From assembly GCF_037392515.1 (NCBI RefSeq), contig NC_090290.1, positions 39,951,753 to 40,015,752 on the forward strand: a stretch of DNA of 64,000 nt, given 5' to 3'. The position numbers were made by a program, and so were the translations under genes. Below the pieces are notes generated by a model. It saw nothing but the letters and a program-made list of their open reading frames with translations. It was not told the DNA's origin and made no database searches. Origin of the DNA: Haliotis asinina (lineage: Eukaryota > Mollusca > Gastropoda > Lepetellida > Haliotidae). Positions 1-11,900 of the stretch are shown piece after piece. The first letter of the stretch is position 1. Each line of letters opens with the position of its first letter.

Positions 1-1880
1 TGTTAGTAAATGCTAGGGACCAAATACGTCAGAGACCAGATATGTCATGACGATCCCTTGCGGATTCCTTCCCCGCTCTTCATCCAATGTTGATGCTAGG
101 GTGCGTTGTGGAGGAGCGTTCGTCAAAACAGACGAAAACCTGTTTTCTTGGGCGAATTCCCATTTCACACAATCGATTCCTGACAGTTCGAAAATTTATC
201 TCAAACCAGGCATGACGATAACACAAGTGAGCAGCCCGGATGTAGCGGTCAGGGGTTCGGGTGCTAACTCTTTAACGGTCACTTCTCGTGCGGAATTGGT
301 CTGCAGGAAACGATTGTAAAGGTGAGATGCAGTCCTCGCTGAACGTTGAAATGTCGGGCAACTGCAGACTGCAACTCCCCAGCTTCAAGGCGCCCATATT
401 TCAATTGGCGGCACTAAGTCGTGGAATGGTGATTCCGTCTTTTCCAAACAAAAAGAAATGATAAAATTAATCGCAACGTTTTCCTTTCCATGGTGATTGA
501 TACCGCAGGTTTTTTTCCGCTTAACTGCACGGACATTTTGCTCTGCATATTTCCTTGGTGACGTTTTAACGACTATTTCTATAAACGCTTCTAAACCAAG
601 GGAAAGCTTTTAAAATTACCGCGTTTTGGCACTGAGGCTGTTTGCAATAACACGATGACGTTTTGGAAAGAAATAGTATATTTGTATTGTTTCTGCCGCA
701 ATATTCTCAAAATCATCTGTGCGTATCTTGTTTTTGAAGATAATAATAGATTGGTCTGATAACAATAGATTGTTAAACAATAGTCAAATGATAAAATACC
801 AGTAACAGAATACCCTAACGACGACGGGGCTCGATACCCTACAAAGGTACGGTGACTGGAGCCCTTTTCAGATGGATGTTCAGGGTGGTATATTGCTAAA
901 TTCGGTGTAAAACCATATTCGTCGGAAGTACTATTTCTCTCGAAATGATTAGCCTATGAATAAATTTTCAACACCGTTAATTATTTATCCTTTGAAATGT
1001 CTTTAACCTTTCTGTCAACAATACTGTTATCCGTGGGTCTGTACCGACATTTCCCAAAACAACATATCAGGATTCAAACTATTATGAATGTTATTTCAAC
1101 AATGATGAAAGCTTGTATATATTTCGGCTACATAGTCCTGAAATACAAACGAGTTTATGCTCTGGAAACGTACAATATATGGTACACAGATGTGGATGTG
1201 CTTTTATGTAAAACGATCAAATCTGAAATTTACAGCAAAATGTCAGTGATTTCATACTGAAATTTATACGGACATGTTATAAAAAATTGTTTAAAAAACA
1301 TGCAGCACCTGCCATTGACAGGACGCCCTTTGAGTCGACTTCGATTTCAGTAAAAAGTGTTGAAGTGATACATGTTTCCGCTCGATAATTTACACGATAT
1401 ATTCTGACAGATGGATCAATATTTTTGACTTTACGTCAGGAAGGAAGAAAATACAAGAAGATATTCCGGCAGAATAAACCAGAACCTGTCAAGGCTGAAG
1501 ACCATTGGGAATATCTGTAGAGGTCCATGCAAAATCACATTTCCAGCGTTTGAATCACACGACGCCGCGATCGAGTTTCTGGCGTTACCTCTGGTTGACA
1601 GAAGTTTGACTGAAGCAATGACCCACAGTAATTTGACTCTTTCACCCAGCCAATGTACGGATAATTGCAATATGAGATCATATGCGTCACATCAGGTTAA
1701 CGCTCTGACATATAATGATGCACTCGGCAACATTCCTTTTATCAGAGACCATATATAGTCTCTGCTTTCATATTGTTGCTTTCTGTATATGATTGGACCT
1801 GACAGTCCAGTGATCAACAGTATGACCATCAGTCGATAACGTCTGTCAACCAAATCAGAGAGAACTGACCTCCAGTAGTC
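1..1880. other. No gene recognised
   Basis: Open frames here are short (under 95 codons), on both strands, and lack recognisable domains. The sequence is AT-rich and apparently unique. I see no transposon, RNA gene or convincing exon before the interspersed repeat that starts near 1884. Confidence 0.5.
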
Positions 1881-1883
1881 CAT

Positions 1884-2066
1884 GCTGGCATAAGAGGGGA
1901 CTAACGGATCGGGTGGTCTGGGTCACTTGGTCGACCCATCAGATGGGTAGATTGATGCTCATGTTGTTAATCATGGGGTAGTCTGGTCCGGACTGAATTA
2001 CTTACAGACCATGACCATATAGCTGGACTGGTACCAAATGTGGCATAAAACTAAACTCAACTAAAC
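1884..2066 (+). repeat. SINE family A copy, partial
   Basis: Matches the family A consensus seen throughout the window: the head resembling 'actaacgggatcgggtggtc', then the 'gatgctcatg' and 'tctggtcc' blocks and a 3' end 'gtggcataaaactaaactca'. The 5' part is shortened and diverged. Confidence 0.75.
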
Positions 2067-2167
2067 ACGTACAATCACTAATTTCTAGGGCTGACATTTG
2101 CTATAAATGTTTATCTTACAACTAATGGATAGCTGACTTGGCTGACAAATGTCAATGTATCAGTTTT

Positions 2168-2262
2168 GTAGATCAGTGTTCATGCTGTTGATCACTTGAT
2201 TGTCTGGTCCAGACCATTGCTGTACAGTTGGAATATTGCTGAGTGCGGTGTTAAACAACAAA
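2168..2262 (+). repeat. SINE family A copy, 3' half
   Basis: Only the distal part is present, from 'gttcatgctgttgatcac' to 'attgctgagtgcggtgtt'. It is diverged and lacks the (CACT)n tail. Confidence 0.65.
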
Positions 2263-2288
2263 CCAACCAACCACTTACTATTTTCTCA

Positions 2289-2457
2289 CTCAGCTCTGAG
2301 GCAGCAGGGTAGTCAAGTTAAATGTTCGTCATACCGAACACCCAAGTTCAATTCCCCACATGGGTACAATGTGTCAAACCCATATCTGATATACCAACCC
2401 AGGATATTGCTGGAATTCTGCTAAAAGCGGCATAAAAATAATTTCACTCATTCAGCT
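2289..2457 (+). repeat. tRNA-derived SINE family B copy, degraded
   Basis: The 'cccacatgggtacaatgtgt' block and the 'attgctggaattctgctaaa' 3' end identify family B. The tRNA-like head is badly eroded (box B reads 'agttcaattcc'). Confidence 0.65.
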
Positions 2458-2830
2458 CTAAATAACATTTGATTTTATGATTTCCAAACAGACATGAAGT
2501 CCCCACTGCAAGTTACCTATAAATTATGTTTATTCACACAACTAAGTTTCCAACATTGTTGTCCTCAAGGTTTCTGTACAAATCCACAACAGCACCAGCT
2601 ATACAGATATATGGTAACGTACTGTTGGGTGAAAAAAAGTGTGTACTTCAACATAGGATTTGACCAAAAATTATAAACATTGTCAAATTGCACACTGAAA
2701 CTTGAAAACACAGCTTTGTTTATCTTAAATACATGCATACAGCTATGAAGATCAAAGTTAGAATTCATCTTCAGTAATCCATGCTTGTTGTATTGTTTGA
2801 GAAATTTACCACAAAAGTTATTGTACGATA

Positions 2831-3957
2831 CACTCATCAAAAAAAGAAACGCAAAATGAAATTAAAAAATGATACTTACAGTTTTGTACACACATGTAAA
2901 CTTAAACAATTTTTTAGGGTTGCACATTGTTTCTGGAATGTTTTAGAAGATCATGCTTGACCAAATGCAACCCAAAATGATTTTGAACGATTTTATCGAT
3001 CAGGATTGTCATGATGTAGATGCAGCACGAATATCAGGCGCGACAACTCGATTGTGGGAGCGATTTCCACAAATGACAGTTCAAGATCAGGAAGATCTAG
3101 AGTCACCAGACCTGCCCAAGATCGGTACATCCGGGTAACCCAACTACGTGATCGCAATCGTACCTCCCGGGACACAGCACAAGAACACTTTGGAGCTAGA
3201 AGAGTGTTCGATCAGGCAATCAGGAACTGTCTCCAAGAAGTAGGAATACGTGCCAAATGTCCAAAAGTTGCCCCCTCCTTGACATGACTACGTCGACGAG
3301 TGAGATGGTGTAACACGGTGTTGCCAAGGAACCTGGCAAACTGAAGGTGTATGTGGCTCAGTGATGAATCCCATTATCTCCACAGGTGACGTGATGGTAG
3401 AGACCATGTCTACACAGATTCTCTGTCCACACCTTATTGAGGGTCAACAGCAGCTCTTCCAACAGGACAACACCAGGCTTTACATAGTATGTGCCACCGT
3501 GGACTATCTGGCCAATAGCATCCTCAATACCATTCCGTGGCCCTCCAGATCCCAGGATTTAAACCCAATTGAACACCTTTGGGATCAGATCGATAGACGG
3601 GTACATTGACAACGTAATCAACCACAGAATCTTCAACACTTGTTCCACATGGTGCAGGAGGAATGGAGAGGGATTACGCAACAAAACATCCTACAACTGA
3701 TTCGATCTGAAACCAGGAGGTGTCGGGCAGTGGTAGCATTAGGAGGTGGTCATACAAGGCACTGACTTCAACACCACCTGGTGGACAGCAGTAATGATTG
3801 TAATGACAGTTATTCTCACGAAATATGGACAAGATAGCAATGCATTGCTCCACAAAATTTCATTCATGTATCTTTGTTTTCCGCTGGTCTACATGTCCTT
3901 GAAGAACACCAAATTTTCATTGATATTTGGGTTTTGCGTTTCTTTTTTTGAAGTGTG
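2831..3957 (+). mobile_element. Degraded Tc1/mariner-type DNA transposon
   Basis: The two ends are inverted repeats of about 27 bp that share the core 'aaaaaaagaaacgcaaaa'. Each end is flanked by TA (2829-2830 and 3958-3959), the target duplication of this superfamily. Between them lie plus-strand transposase pieces. 2953-3287 holds helix-turn-helix-type sequence in two frames, and 3361-3609 holds the catalytic end with 'QQDNTR' and, exactly 34 residues after that Asp, the Glu of 'LNPIEHLWDQ', i.e. DD34E. The 5' and 3' pieces lie in different frames with stops between, so the element is inactive. About 1.13 kb, slightly short for an autonomous Tc1. Confidence 0.88.
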
Positions 3958-4121
3958 TATATTATAGATAACACAATTTTCACATCAACAATCATTAATA
4001 ATATTTCCTGTCGACAATATTTTCTATTATCAATCATTTTTGCCAGCTCTGTTATCCACAAAGGTGTGAGTACACACATCAGTGTGGAGGGTCAGTGTCA
4101 CATGGTCCTAGTTTCTAGAGT

Positions 4122-4270
4122 GGTGGTGGGGTAGCCTAGTGGTTAAGGCGTTCGCTCGTCACACTGAAGACCGATGTTTGATTCCTCACATGGGTACAAT
4201 GTGTGACACCCATGTCTGGTGTCTGTGATATTGCTGGAATACTGCCAAAAGTGCTGTAAAACTAAACAAT
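4122..4270 (+). repeat. tRNA-derived SINE family B copy
   Basis: The head 'ggggtagcctagtggttaag' is a Pol III box A and 'gtttgattcc' is a slightly decayed box B. These are followed by the 'cacatgggtacaatgtgtga' body and the 'attgctggaatactgccaaa' 3' end. Confidence 0.8.
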
Positions 4271-4800
4271 CTCTCTCCCTGATGTGACCAGAGGACTCTG
4301 ATTGTCTGAGCAACAGATGCTGACTTGACGGATACTAAAATCAAGATTGTACATATATAAAGTTTAATGCTTTACATTTTTGCATTGGACACGATAATAA
4401 CAAATGTTTATTTCTTAAAAGCCTAGCATCAATTGACAGATGTACCTGCACCAAGACATGGTGAAAGCAAGTCCATTGACATGTGCATACAATACAAGAG
4501 TCTTGTGAAGTGCAATGTCTTGTGAGTACAAGAAGGGAGTTTTGAAGGTAGAGCTCAAATTGTTTATTTAATGTTTCTAAATTTCTGAAGGGAGATAGTT
4601 GTAATATTGTTCCATTTATCATGTGCACTGCTCCATGCATAATGCATACTGAAATCATCCAAACAATCTCATCAGTATTACTCCAGATACCCCATGCTGC
4701 TAGAAGGCTATAGGTGGAAGACATTTCTATACTGAGTACAGTACCCATTTTCTGCTGGGTGAACAGTGGCAATCTTTAACAAACTCACATGCCTTACTTG

Positions 4801-4972
4801 AGATCACATGTGTTACATATGCTTTGCTGGAGGCAGGACTGAAGCCATTGAAACACTCAGGAGTCAAGCTGACAAACACTGTTATCCATGCCCAACACTG
4901 CCTAACTTCAACTGATTTGTGATTATACACAGGACCACGTGCCACCACCCGTATTTTCATAACTGAGTACTG
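4801..4972 (-). CDS. Candidate internal exon, unrecognised gene
   Basis: A minus-strand exon candidate. It has a good 3' splice site (pyrimidine tract 'cctcctcacgtttcag' just above 4972), then about 57 open codons starting YSVMKIRVVARGPVYNHKSV and containing CWAWITVFVSLTPECF. The donor end is ambiguous: 'gtaagg' or 'gtgagt', both phase 1, lie near 4796-4807. With the candidate at 5732-5797 it has a spaced-cysteine, beta-strand-like look, faintly like a netrin/TIMP-type module. That is only an impression. No start exon was found, so this may be a relic or chance. Confidence 0.25.
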
Positions 4973-5023
4973 AAACGTGAGGAGGTACAGAAATGAAACA
5001 AGTTGAGGGAACAAAATCAGCAA

Positions 5024-6376
5024 TAAATTTTACACTACTTACATTTTTACAACAATTTCAACAAAAATTGTATGACTAATGAAGCTATGAAGCACCATGG
5101 TGTATATAGTAAAAGCGAAAAAAACCCTCTCCATAAGAGTTTTTTTTATACATTGTTTCCAAAATGTTTGCTTTAAATTTTATATGCTCCCAACTGAAAA
5201 GTTACATAAATAATTTTCAAACAGAAAGCTGCAACATGAATGGAAATCAAGCGTTCATAGTTTCAACATGGCAAAATCAGTAATACAGTAATACAGAAAA
5301 TACAGTGTGTAAAAATGGCAGAGATTATTTCCACAATCAACTGATTCATGGCAACTGCGGATCCCATTAAATAATGTTGAGAAAAACCATGAGATCTCAT
5401 GAAATAGGTTTATCCAAATACTCATTAAAACATTCCTTAGGTGTAAATGCAAATATCCAAATTCATGTTCAGGTATGCTAAATAAATTAGATTAAACACA
5501 TTCTAAATCACTACTGGCATACCAGACTAAGTATATAGTACTTATAAATAACATGTGAGTTCTTCCTCTGCATTTGAATGGTATTGTTATAATCAAAGAC
5601 AACCGATTCTAAATTTAACATGTAATAAAATGGAAATAAGAACCAAATTTCGAAAACATTTGTGACAAATTTTCATGCAAAAGACATATTTCTACACAAA
5701 TCATCATTAGGTTATAAAATGGTGGACTGACCTTGACATATACTGTGGCACAACCTTGACACATATCATTACAGGTGACACAGAATGTTTCATCTAGCTG
5801 AGGAGGAGGAGGTTTGATCAAGGGTAGAGGTGTGATCATGGAAAGAGGTGGGGTCAAGGGTGGAAATGTGGTCAAGGGTGGATGTGGGGATAAGTGTAGA
5901 GTGGCATCATGGACGGCGGTAGGATCAAGAGTGGTCAAGATTGAAGCAGGAGTGGATTATGTAAGTAAATATTTCATTTGTCTCTCGCCTTTTAAACGAA
6001 AGACTGAAATCATGTAGTTTTTCTGCTATTTTCTGATGGCAGACAGCAAAACAAAGCAAACATATGGCTAAGACGCTCACCAGCTATACCGAACACAACT
6101 ACAGCATGTTGAGTTTTGTCATGACAATACTACGTCTATACATAACAACACCACAGAACATACAATAAACCACTGCATGTAGAAGTCTTTGTGCTACCTG
6201 ATATAGTGGGGAAATACAGCAGGTCAAACTGTCATACTACAAGTGCAATATCTGTGGGTGGAGAAGGTGGTAGTGTGGATGACAGAGTGAAGCTTGCACT
6301 GACACAAAGGAATACATCAGGCTTGTGCAGCAACAACTAGCCAGCTGATCATACAGATGTCTTACTCCTCTTCACA
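5024..6376. other. Region downstream of the CARD-LRR gene
   Basis: Apart from the microexon candidate at 5732-5797 and the purine-rich repeat next to it (about 5805-5940), I see no gene. The part next to 6377 should hold the 3' UTR of the CARD-LRR gene. I found no clear AATAAA on the minus strand within about 400 bp of the stop. Confidence 0.35.
5732..5797 (-). CDS. Candidate 66-bp microexon, unrecognised gene
   Basis: Minus strand: acceptor 'ctcctcctcctcag', 22 codons in phase 0 (LDETFCVTCNDMCQGCATVY then VK), donor 'gtcagt'. Four closely spaced cysteines suggest a secreted or zinc-binding segment. Just upstream the same frame stays open through a Pro/Thr-rich stretch (5815-5938) encoded by a short purine-rich repeat on the plus strand. 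The reading phase joins that of the exon candidate ending at 4972. No matching 5' exons were found. Confidence 0.25.
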
Positions 6377-8907
6377 CTATATCTTTAACACAAGCTGACC
6401 TCTTCGTGCCACAAATACATCTCCATCTTCCTCTGGAACTGGATTCCCCACCATCTGGGCCAAACTTCGTTTTTCTGGGGGAGCCAACTGAAAGCTGAAT
6501 GAAAGGTCACAAGACTTGAGGCTGTCCAGCTCCAGAGCTAGCTGAATCAAACCCTTGCCTCCCATTAGACTAAAGATGTTCCAGTCCAGCAACAGTTCCT
6601 CCAGATGTTCTTTGTTCTCCAGGGCCTTGACTAGAGCCTCCACCCCTTCATCTCCTACCATGTTCTCCCTCAAATTGAGATGCTGTAAGAATCTGAAGAA
6701 CAACAGGCATGTTGATAGCTGCTTTATCTTGTCATCAGACATGCCATTCTTCTGCAGACAGAGAAAAGTAACATTTGCCATATTTTGGAAATCAGACGGA
6801 TCGTTGAAGATTGATACTTTACCGAGGTCACAGTCCCATAGACTGACATGGTCCCATGCTGATGAAGATCGGAACAGGATCAGAAGATTCTTATAGAAAT
6901 TCTCAGTGTCTCCACTTGTGCTGTTGCAGTCGAAAAACTGTATGTTCCTACAGGCAGATAGCTTCTTACACAGCTCAGACGAGGATCTGCCTGTCATGTT
7001 GTTGTTCCGCATAGACAGTCTCTTCAGACACCTGTGAACTGGGAGCTGCTCTGAGAGGATGCGGACACCTTCGTCCCCTATGTTGCACCCCCAAATGCTA
7101 AGGATCTCAAGGTGCTTCAATGCAAACACAAGCTGACCAAGAATGGCTCCTCCAACATCACCCAAATGGATATTGTGGATTCTCAGTGCTTTCAAATGTG
7201 TCTTGGTTATGAGAGCTGATGAAAGTATTGCAAATCCACTTGGGGAAATGCTGTTGCTACCAACATTGATGGTCTTCAATTTGTCCATGTTTCTTATTTC
7301 CTTGACAAGGACAGGTATCATGCTATCTGTCAAACCTGTATTTTCTAATTCCAGGGATTCCATGCAATGAAATCTAGACAAGCCTATTTCTCCTTCATCT
7401 AGATTTAATGAGCATCCATGTAACGACAGGCTGCTCACTATGGCTGGATTCAGCACAGATATAATTTGCTTTACCCTGCAAGTATCCAGACCTGAGTTGT
7501 CAAAGATGTAACTGGTAATATGATCAAACTGAGGTAGGAATTTACACAGCAGTGATACCTGCTCCTTGTACAGAGATGTGTTTGACATGTCCAGCTTAAA
7601 TGACCAGTCTGATGCTCTTGTGGAAGTGAAACCTTTGGCTAGATATGCATCCAAATGAAGACAACCACCTGACTCAAGAATGGGATCACTATCAGGGGAG
7701 CTGGTCTCTTGGGATTGCCCCCTAGGCTTTAGTGGTTTGCCACTATAGAATGCAGCATGAGCGACAGCACTATCTGCTTTCCAAACTGACAAATCCTCCC
7801 GACATTCCATGGGTTGTAAGAGGTCAAGGAGAGCCACACATCTGAAAGCAAGCTGGAAGTTATAATCACAGGCTTTGGAAGAAAGTGATATCACATTACC
7901 CTGTCCAACATGCAGAGCCTCCTTCAAAACCAGTATACTCTCTTCAAAAGTCTTGCTGTCAAGACTGCCTTTGTTAACCAGTTCAATCTTTTCAAGGCCA
8001 AAGTTTGCCGCAACTGTTTTCCATGTTCTCCAGTGCCTGTCTACATCAGGTGACTTGTGGCAAGCAAGGAAAGATTCAAAGTCAAAATGTTGTAGGACTA
8101 CTTTTAGACTGTCTTTGACTTCTGCAGATGTTTCACTAGCCTTAACTGAAGACAAGAATAGAGCAACATCAGGGAAGTACAGAAGTGAGGCTGGAAAATG
8201 AGGTAATTGTGACAACAGTCCACAATAACATGCTGCATGGGCCAGGAAGATACCAGCAAATGTGACCAGACTGAAATCAACCGAAGATTCAAGTGTAAAG
8301 TTTGGGTCCAAGAACAGGGTCAATGGCAACTGATCAGCCATGCGAGGAAGGTGGTAACAAAGTAAATATGCCCTTCTCACTGACCCAGGGATGCTGTACA
8401 CGTTACCACCTTCAGAGGTCAAGGTTAACCATCCTTGGGAAATGAGACTCTCAACTGGATTGGACAAAGTAGGATCCAGCAGGTCTGCTTGAATCTCTTG
8501 ACTGATGGCAAACTCCTTCTCATCATCACTCCATACCACCTGCCACTTGTCTTGTCTTTTCAACTGCACTGTGTCAACATTTCTCTGCCTTTTCATGAAG
8601 GATCTTATCAAGACATTCAACCCAATTTTAGTCAAATCATTCTGAACACTTTCAGTAATGCTAAAGTATTGATGAAGGCGATCCATGCTATCCTTTATGG
8701 TATGACATAATGGCTTTTTCAACAAAGACATCACTTTATGTTGCAGTTCTGAGGTGTCAAAGGTTAGACTAATTACTTCCTCAAGAAATTTCTGATATGA
8801 GGAAGGTAGAATGTCAAGAAGCATTTGAGCATTAACTGGTTTCTCTTCACCAAATGTGTCAACAGGTGTTGTGAGGGCTGTCACGTAACTGCTTGGAGAT
8901 GGCAAAT
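6377..8907 (-). CDS. CARD-LRR gene, coding exon 5 (middle region and LRRs)
   Basis: A 2531-bp terminal exon opened by acceptor 'cattttttcag' and closed by TAG after 'QLVLKI'. The first half is helical with a possible winged-helix stretch ('DDEKEFAISQEIQADL', 'LISQGWLTLTSEGG'). It leads into repeats of the pattern LxxLxLxxNxIxxxGxxxLxxxL, e.g. 'LKTINVGSNSISPSGFAIL' and 'LQHLNLRENMVGDEGVEAL'. About eight LRR units can be seen. Some central ones are irregular. The last about 40 residues are polar and acidic. Confidence 0.88.
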
Positions 8908-11900
8908 CTGAAAAAATGAAAAATAAAGTAATTTTTTAACCTTTACAACATTACTTACAAATAAAGATTCAACATTGAATGACAAGAAAGTACATTGTAC
9001 ATTGTACCCTGGTTATATTGCCACCATGGATATATTATAATATCATGTTTTTGCCCAAATGGAGGTCCTGCCTATGTAATACTCTTGTTATAATGCCAAA
9101 CTGCATTTAATGCTATTTGCTAACGGTTTGGGGGTCCAAAATCATTTTCCCCTTGTTATAATGCCAAGCACACTGGGTGCAAGTAGGATACATACATAAA
9201 TCGGTTAGCTGGCATAACATAAATTAAGTGACCAAGTTCATTCATGCTTTAAGTAGTCTTGTAATCGCTGATGGGATATCATATGTGACAATACACTTGC
9301 CAACTGCAACAAGAAGTCACCTGTAGCCCCAATATGCTGGGACCTGTGAAGGTCCCGGGGTAGAATAGGCCTTCAGCAACTCATGCTTGCCATAATAGGC
9401 GACCATGCTTGTCGTAAGTGGTGACTAATGGGATCGGGTGGTCAGACTCGATGACTTGGTTAACACATGTCATCGGTTCCCAATTGCGCAGATTGATGCT
9501 CATGCTTTTGAATCACTGGACTGTCTGGTCCAGACACGATTATTTACAGACTGCCGTCATATAGCTAGAATATTGCTGAGTGTGGCATAAAACTAAACTC
9601 ACTCACTCCCCAATATGCTGGAATTATCCAGTCATTCAGGACACATCACGCTTAGTCATGCTGTTGACTGCACAGGGCCTCTAACTGTCCTACCGGGCTA
9701 TAATGCCACCTTGGATATAATACAGTACTATATGATCTCCTGGGTGGAAAAACTGTGGCATTATAACCAGGCTATATTTTACTTCTGTGGCAGAGAAGTT
9801 AACCTGCTTGCACAAGGTGCAGCCTAAGATAATAACCTAGTTGCACTAGCCAAATTCCAGTTGCACTGCTTAATTTGCAATGTATATTGAAAGAAATGTA
9901 CTATTAAATTATCTAGATGTCTTATTCAGATATTCACATTTGTGTTGACAGCACTGATGAATAATACTGAATGTTATTGTCAGGTCAAAGAATCACAACA
10001 AGCACGTAATGTGTGATTTCACCAGCAAAAAAATCATTAAGATTTTACTTTTTCAGAGGTGATAATCAATTTGCATTACATGCCGGGGGGATAAAAGTAT
10101 GACCAGCAGGGTACATAAAAAAGAAATAAAATGGTCTTGCCTTACTTCAGTATACTTTTATCTCTACTCTAATATACTAAACTTGGCTTGATATTCCCTC
10201 TAACATATGAATACAAGAATATTGATTAATCCCTGTACTTAATTTGTGATGTAGTTCAAATGAGCGTAAACCAAACATGTTGATTCCTAAATACATGCTG
10301 GCTGATGGAACTCACTTGTGAATTTACAATGTCGGTTACAAGAGACAGTTTGCACTAAAAACATATTTGGGACCAGATTTGAGAATTCAGAATAGATGAA
10401 TGTTGGCATAGAAGGAGCTTCTTATATAATATTATATAGTGATAAATTTAGGACAAAATGAGCATGTTGATTTGCAGAGAATTTCAGATTATGGAGATAT
10501 CAGTTTAAAGAAAGTCCACTGTATTTATAAGGACAGGAGCAGGAGGGAAAGTTCAAAGGTGAAAGAGTTTGCTCATGTTTTATTCCCCAGCAAAGTTTCA
10601 TGCCCATTTCTGGTGAACCCTTATGTGATTTTAAGGTGAACCCTGAAATATGCTAGAAGCAGCATAAACCATCACTCACTCGCTCGCTCACTCACTCACT
10701 CACTCCTACACTCACTCACTCCATGTAGGGGCGTTGTGTGGCCCAGTGGTAAAAACTTCACTCGGAATGCAAAAGACTTGGGTTCGATCCTCCACATGTT
10801 TACAATGAGTGCAGACAATTTCTAGTGTACCCTGCCATGATATTGCTGGAGTATTGCTGAAAGTAGCATAAAACCCAATTCACTCACTCACTCTGTAGAA
10901 CGATAATTGATTCTTACCACTGTCATCCAGAAAATATTCACATTCAGAGAAATCATCTTCCAATATTGTGAGTTTCAGCGACAAATTCTTGACCTTCACC
11001 CCTCTGCTAGCAGCCTCCTTCTGGATTCTCTGTCGTGTTGCTGTGTTGAGGATCCCCTTAGACAGAGCATCGCAGAGTGCTCCCCCCTCGTGTAAGCTGC
11101 GCAGGTTGTAAAGTGACTGAATACTCTTGACTTGGAAGCTCAGTTCGAGGCAACCATAACTACTACTTCGGAACAGGACATCGCTCATCTGCAACACAGT
11201 TTTGGAATGCTTGTTTGCAATTAATAATATTTTTCACAAGTTTTGGTTTCTCTGTTTCATTTCATAAACACTGCTTGCTCGTTTCAAGTCATGATTGAAG
11301 TTATCTTAAAGAGTTCAAGAAATTTATCTTCTTATTATACTAGTCATCCTTTCATGATGTGAAATTTGCAAGTGCACTGGGTGCAATCTACAATGAAAAT
11401 CTGCAATCTGCAAGAAACATAACCAGGAAAATTTGATAAATGACGCTAACCAATTTTGATCGGTTGTAACGAACCAATGATCAATTATGCATCATGTGAT
11501 TCATAACTGAAACATTCTACCTAAATATTCATCTGAATCTTTGTCTGTTATGAAGCAACATCTACTGTGCTATTTGAGACTAAAATATATTTCCTCATAA
11601 TGTCAGTTTCAGTTTGATTTCATTTAGACTTCATGTTATGAATATAACATCAACAGTGATGTCCTGAAGATGTATACATCCATGGGAAATGGACAATTTA
11701 TAAACCATCATTTATAACATGAAAACAATCATCCATCACAAATGTCTTGTTCACAAACCATCAGAGTGTGAATGCATCATCCATGATAATTGTATAATTC
11801 ACAAACCATCAGAATGTGAATGCATCATCCATGATAATTGCGTAATTTATAAACCATCAGAAGGTGAATGCATCATCCCTGATAATTGTATAATTCATAA

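Larger units (their letters stand above)
8908..10917 (-). other. Intron 4 of the CARD-LRR gene
   Basis: Holds a target-flanked family A SINE (9341-9607), a family B SINE (10728-10896) and an older diverged repeat carrying 'ttataatgcca' motifs (about 9000-9170 and 9690-9780). No additional exon was recognised. Confidence 0.7.

Noticed and set aside
47-319. 90-codon frame at the left edge
   Set aside because: No homology, no splice context, ordinary length by chance.
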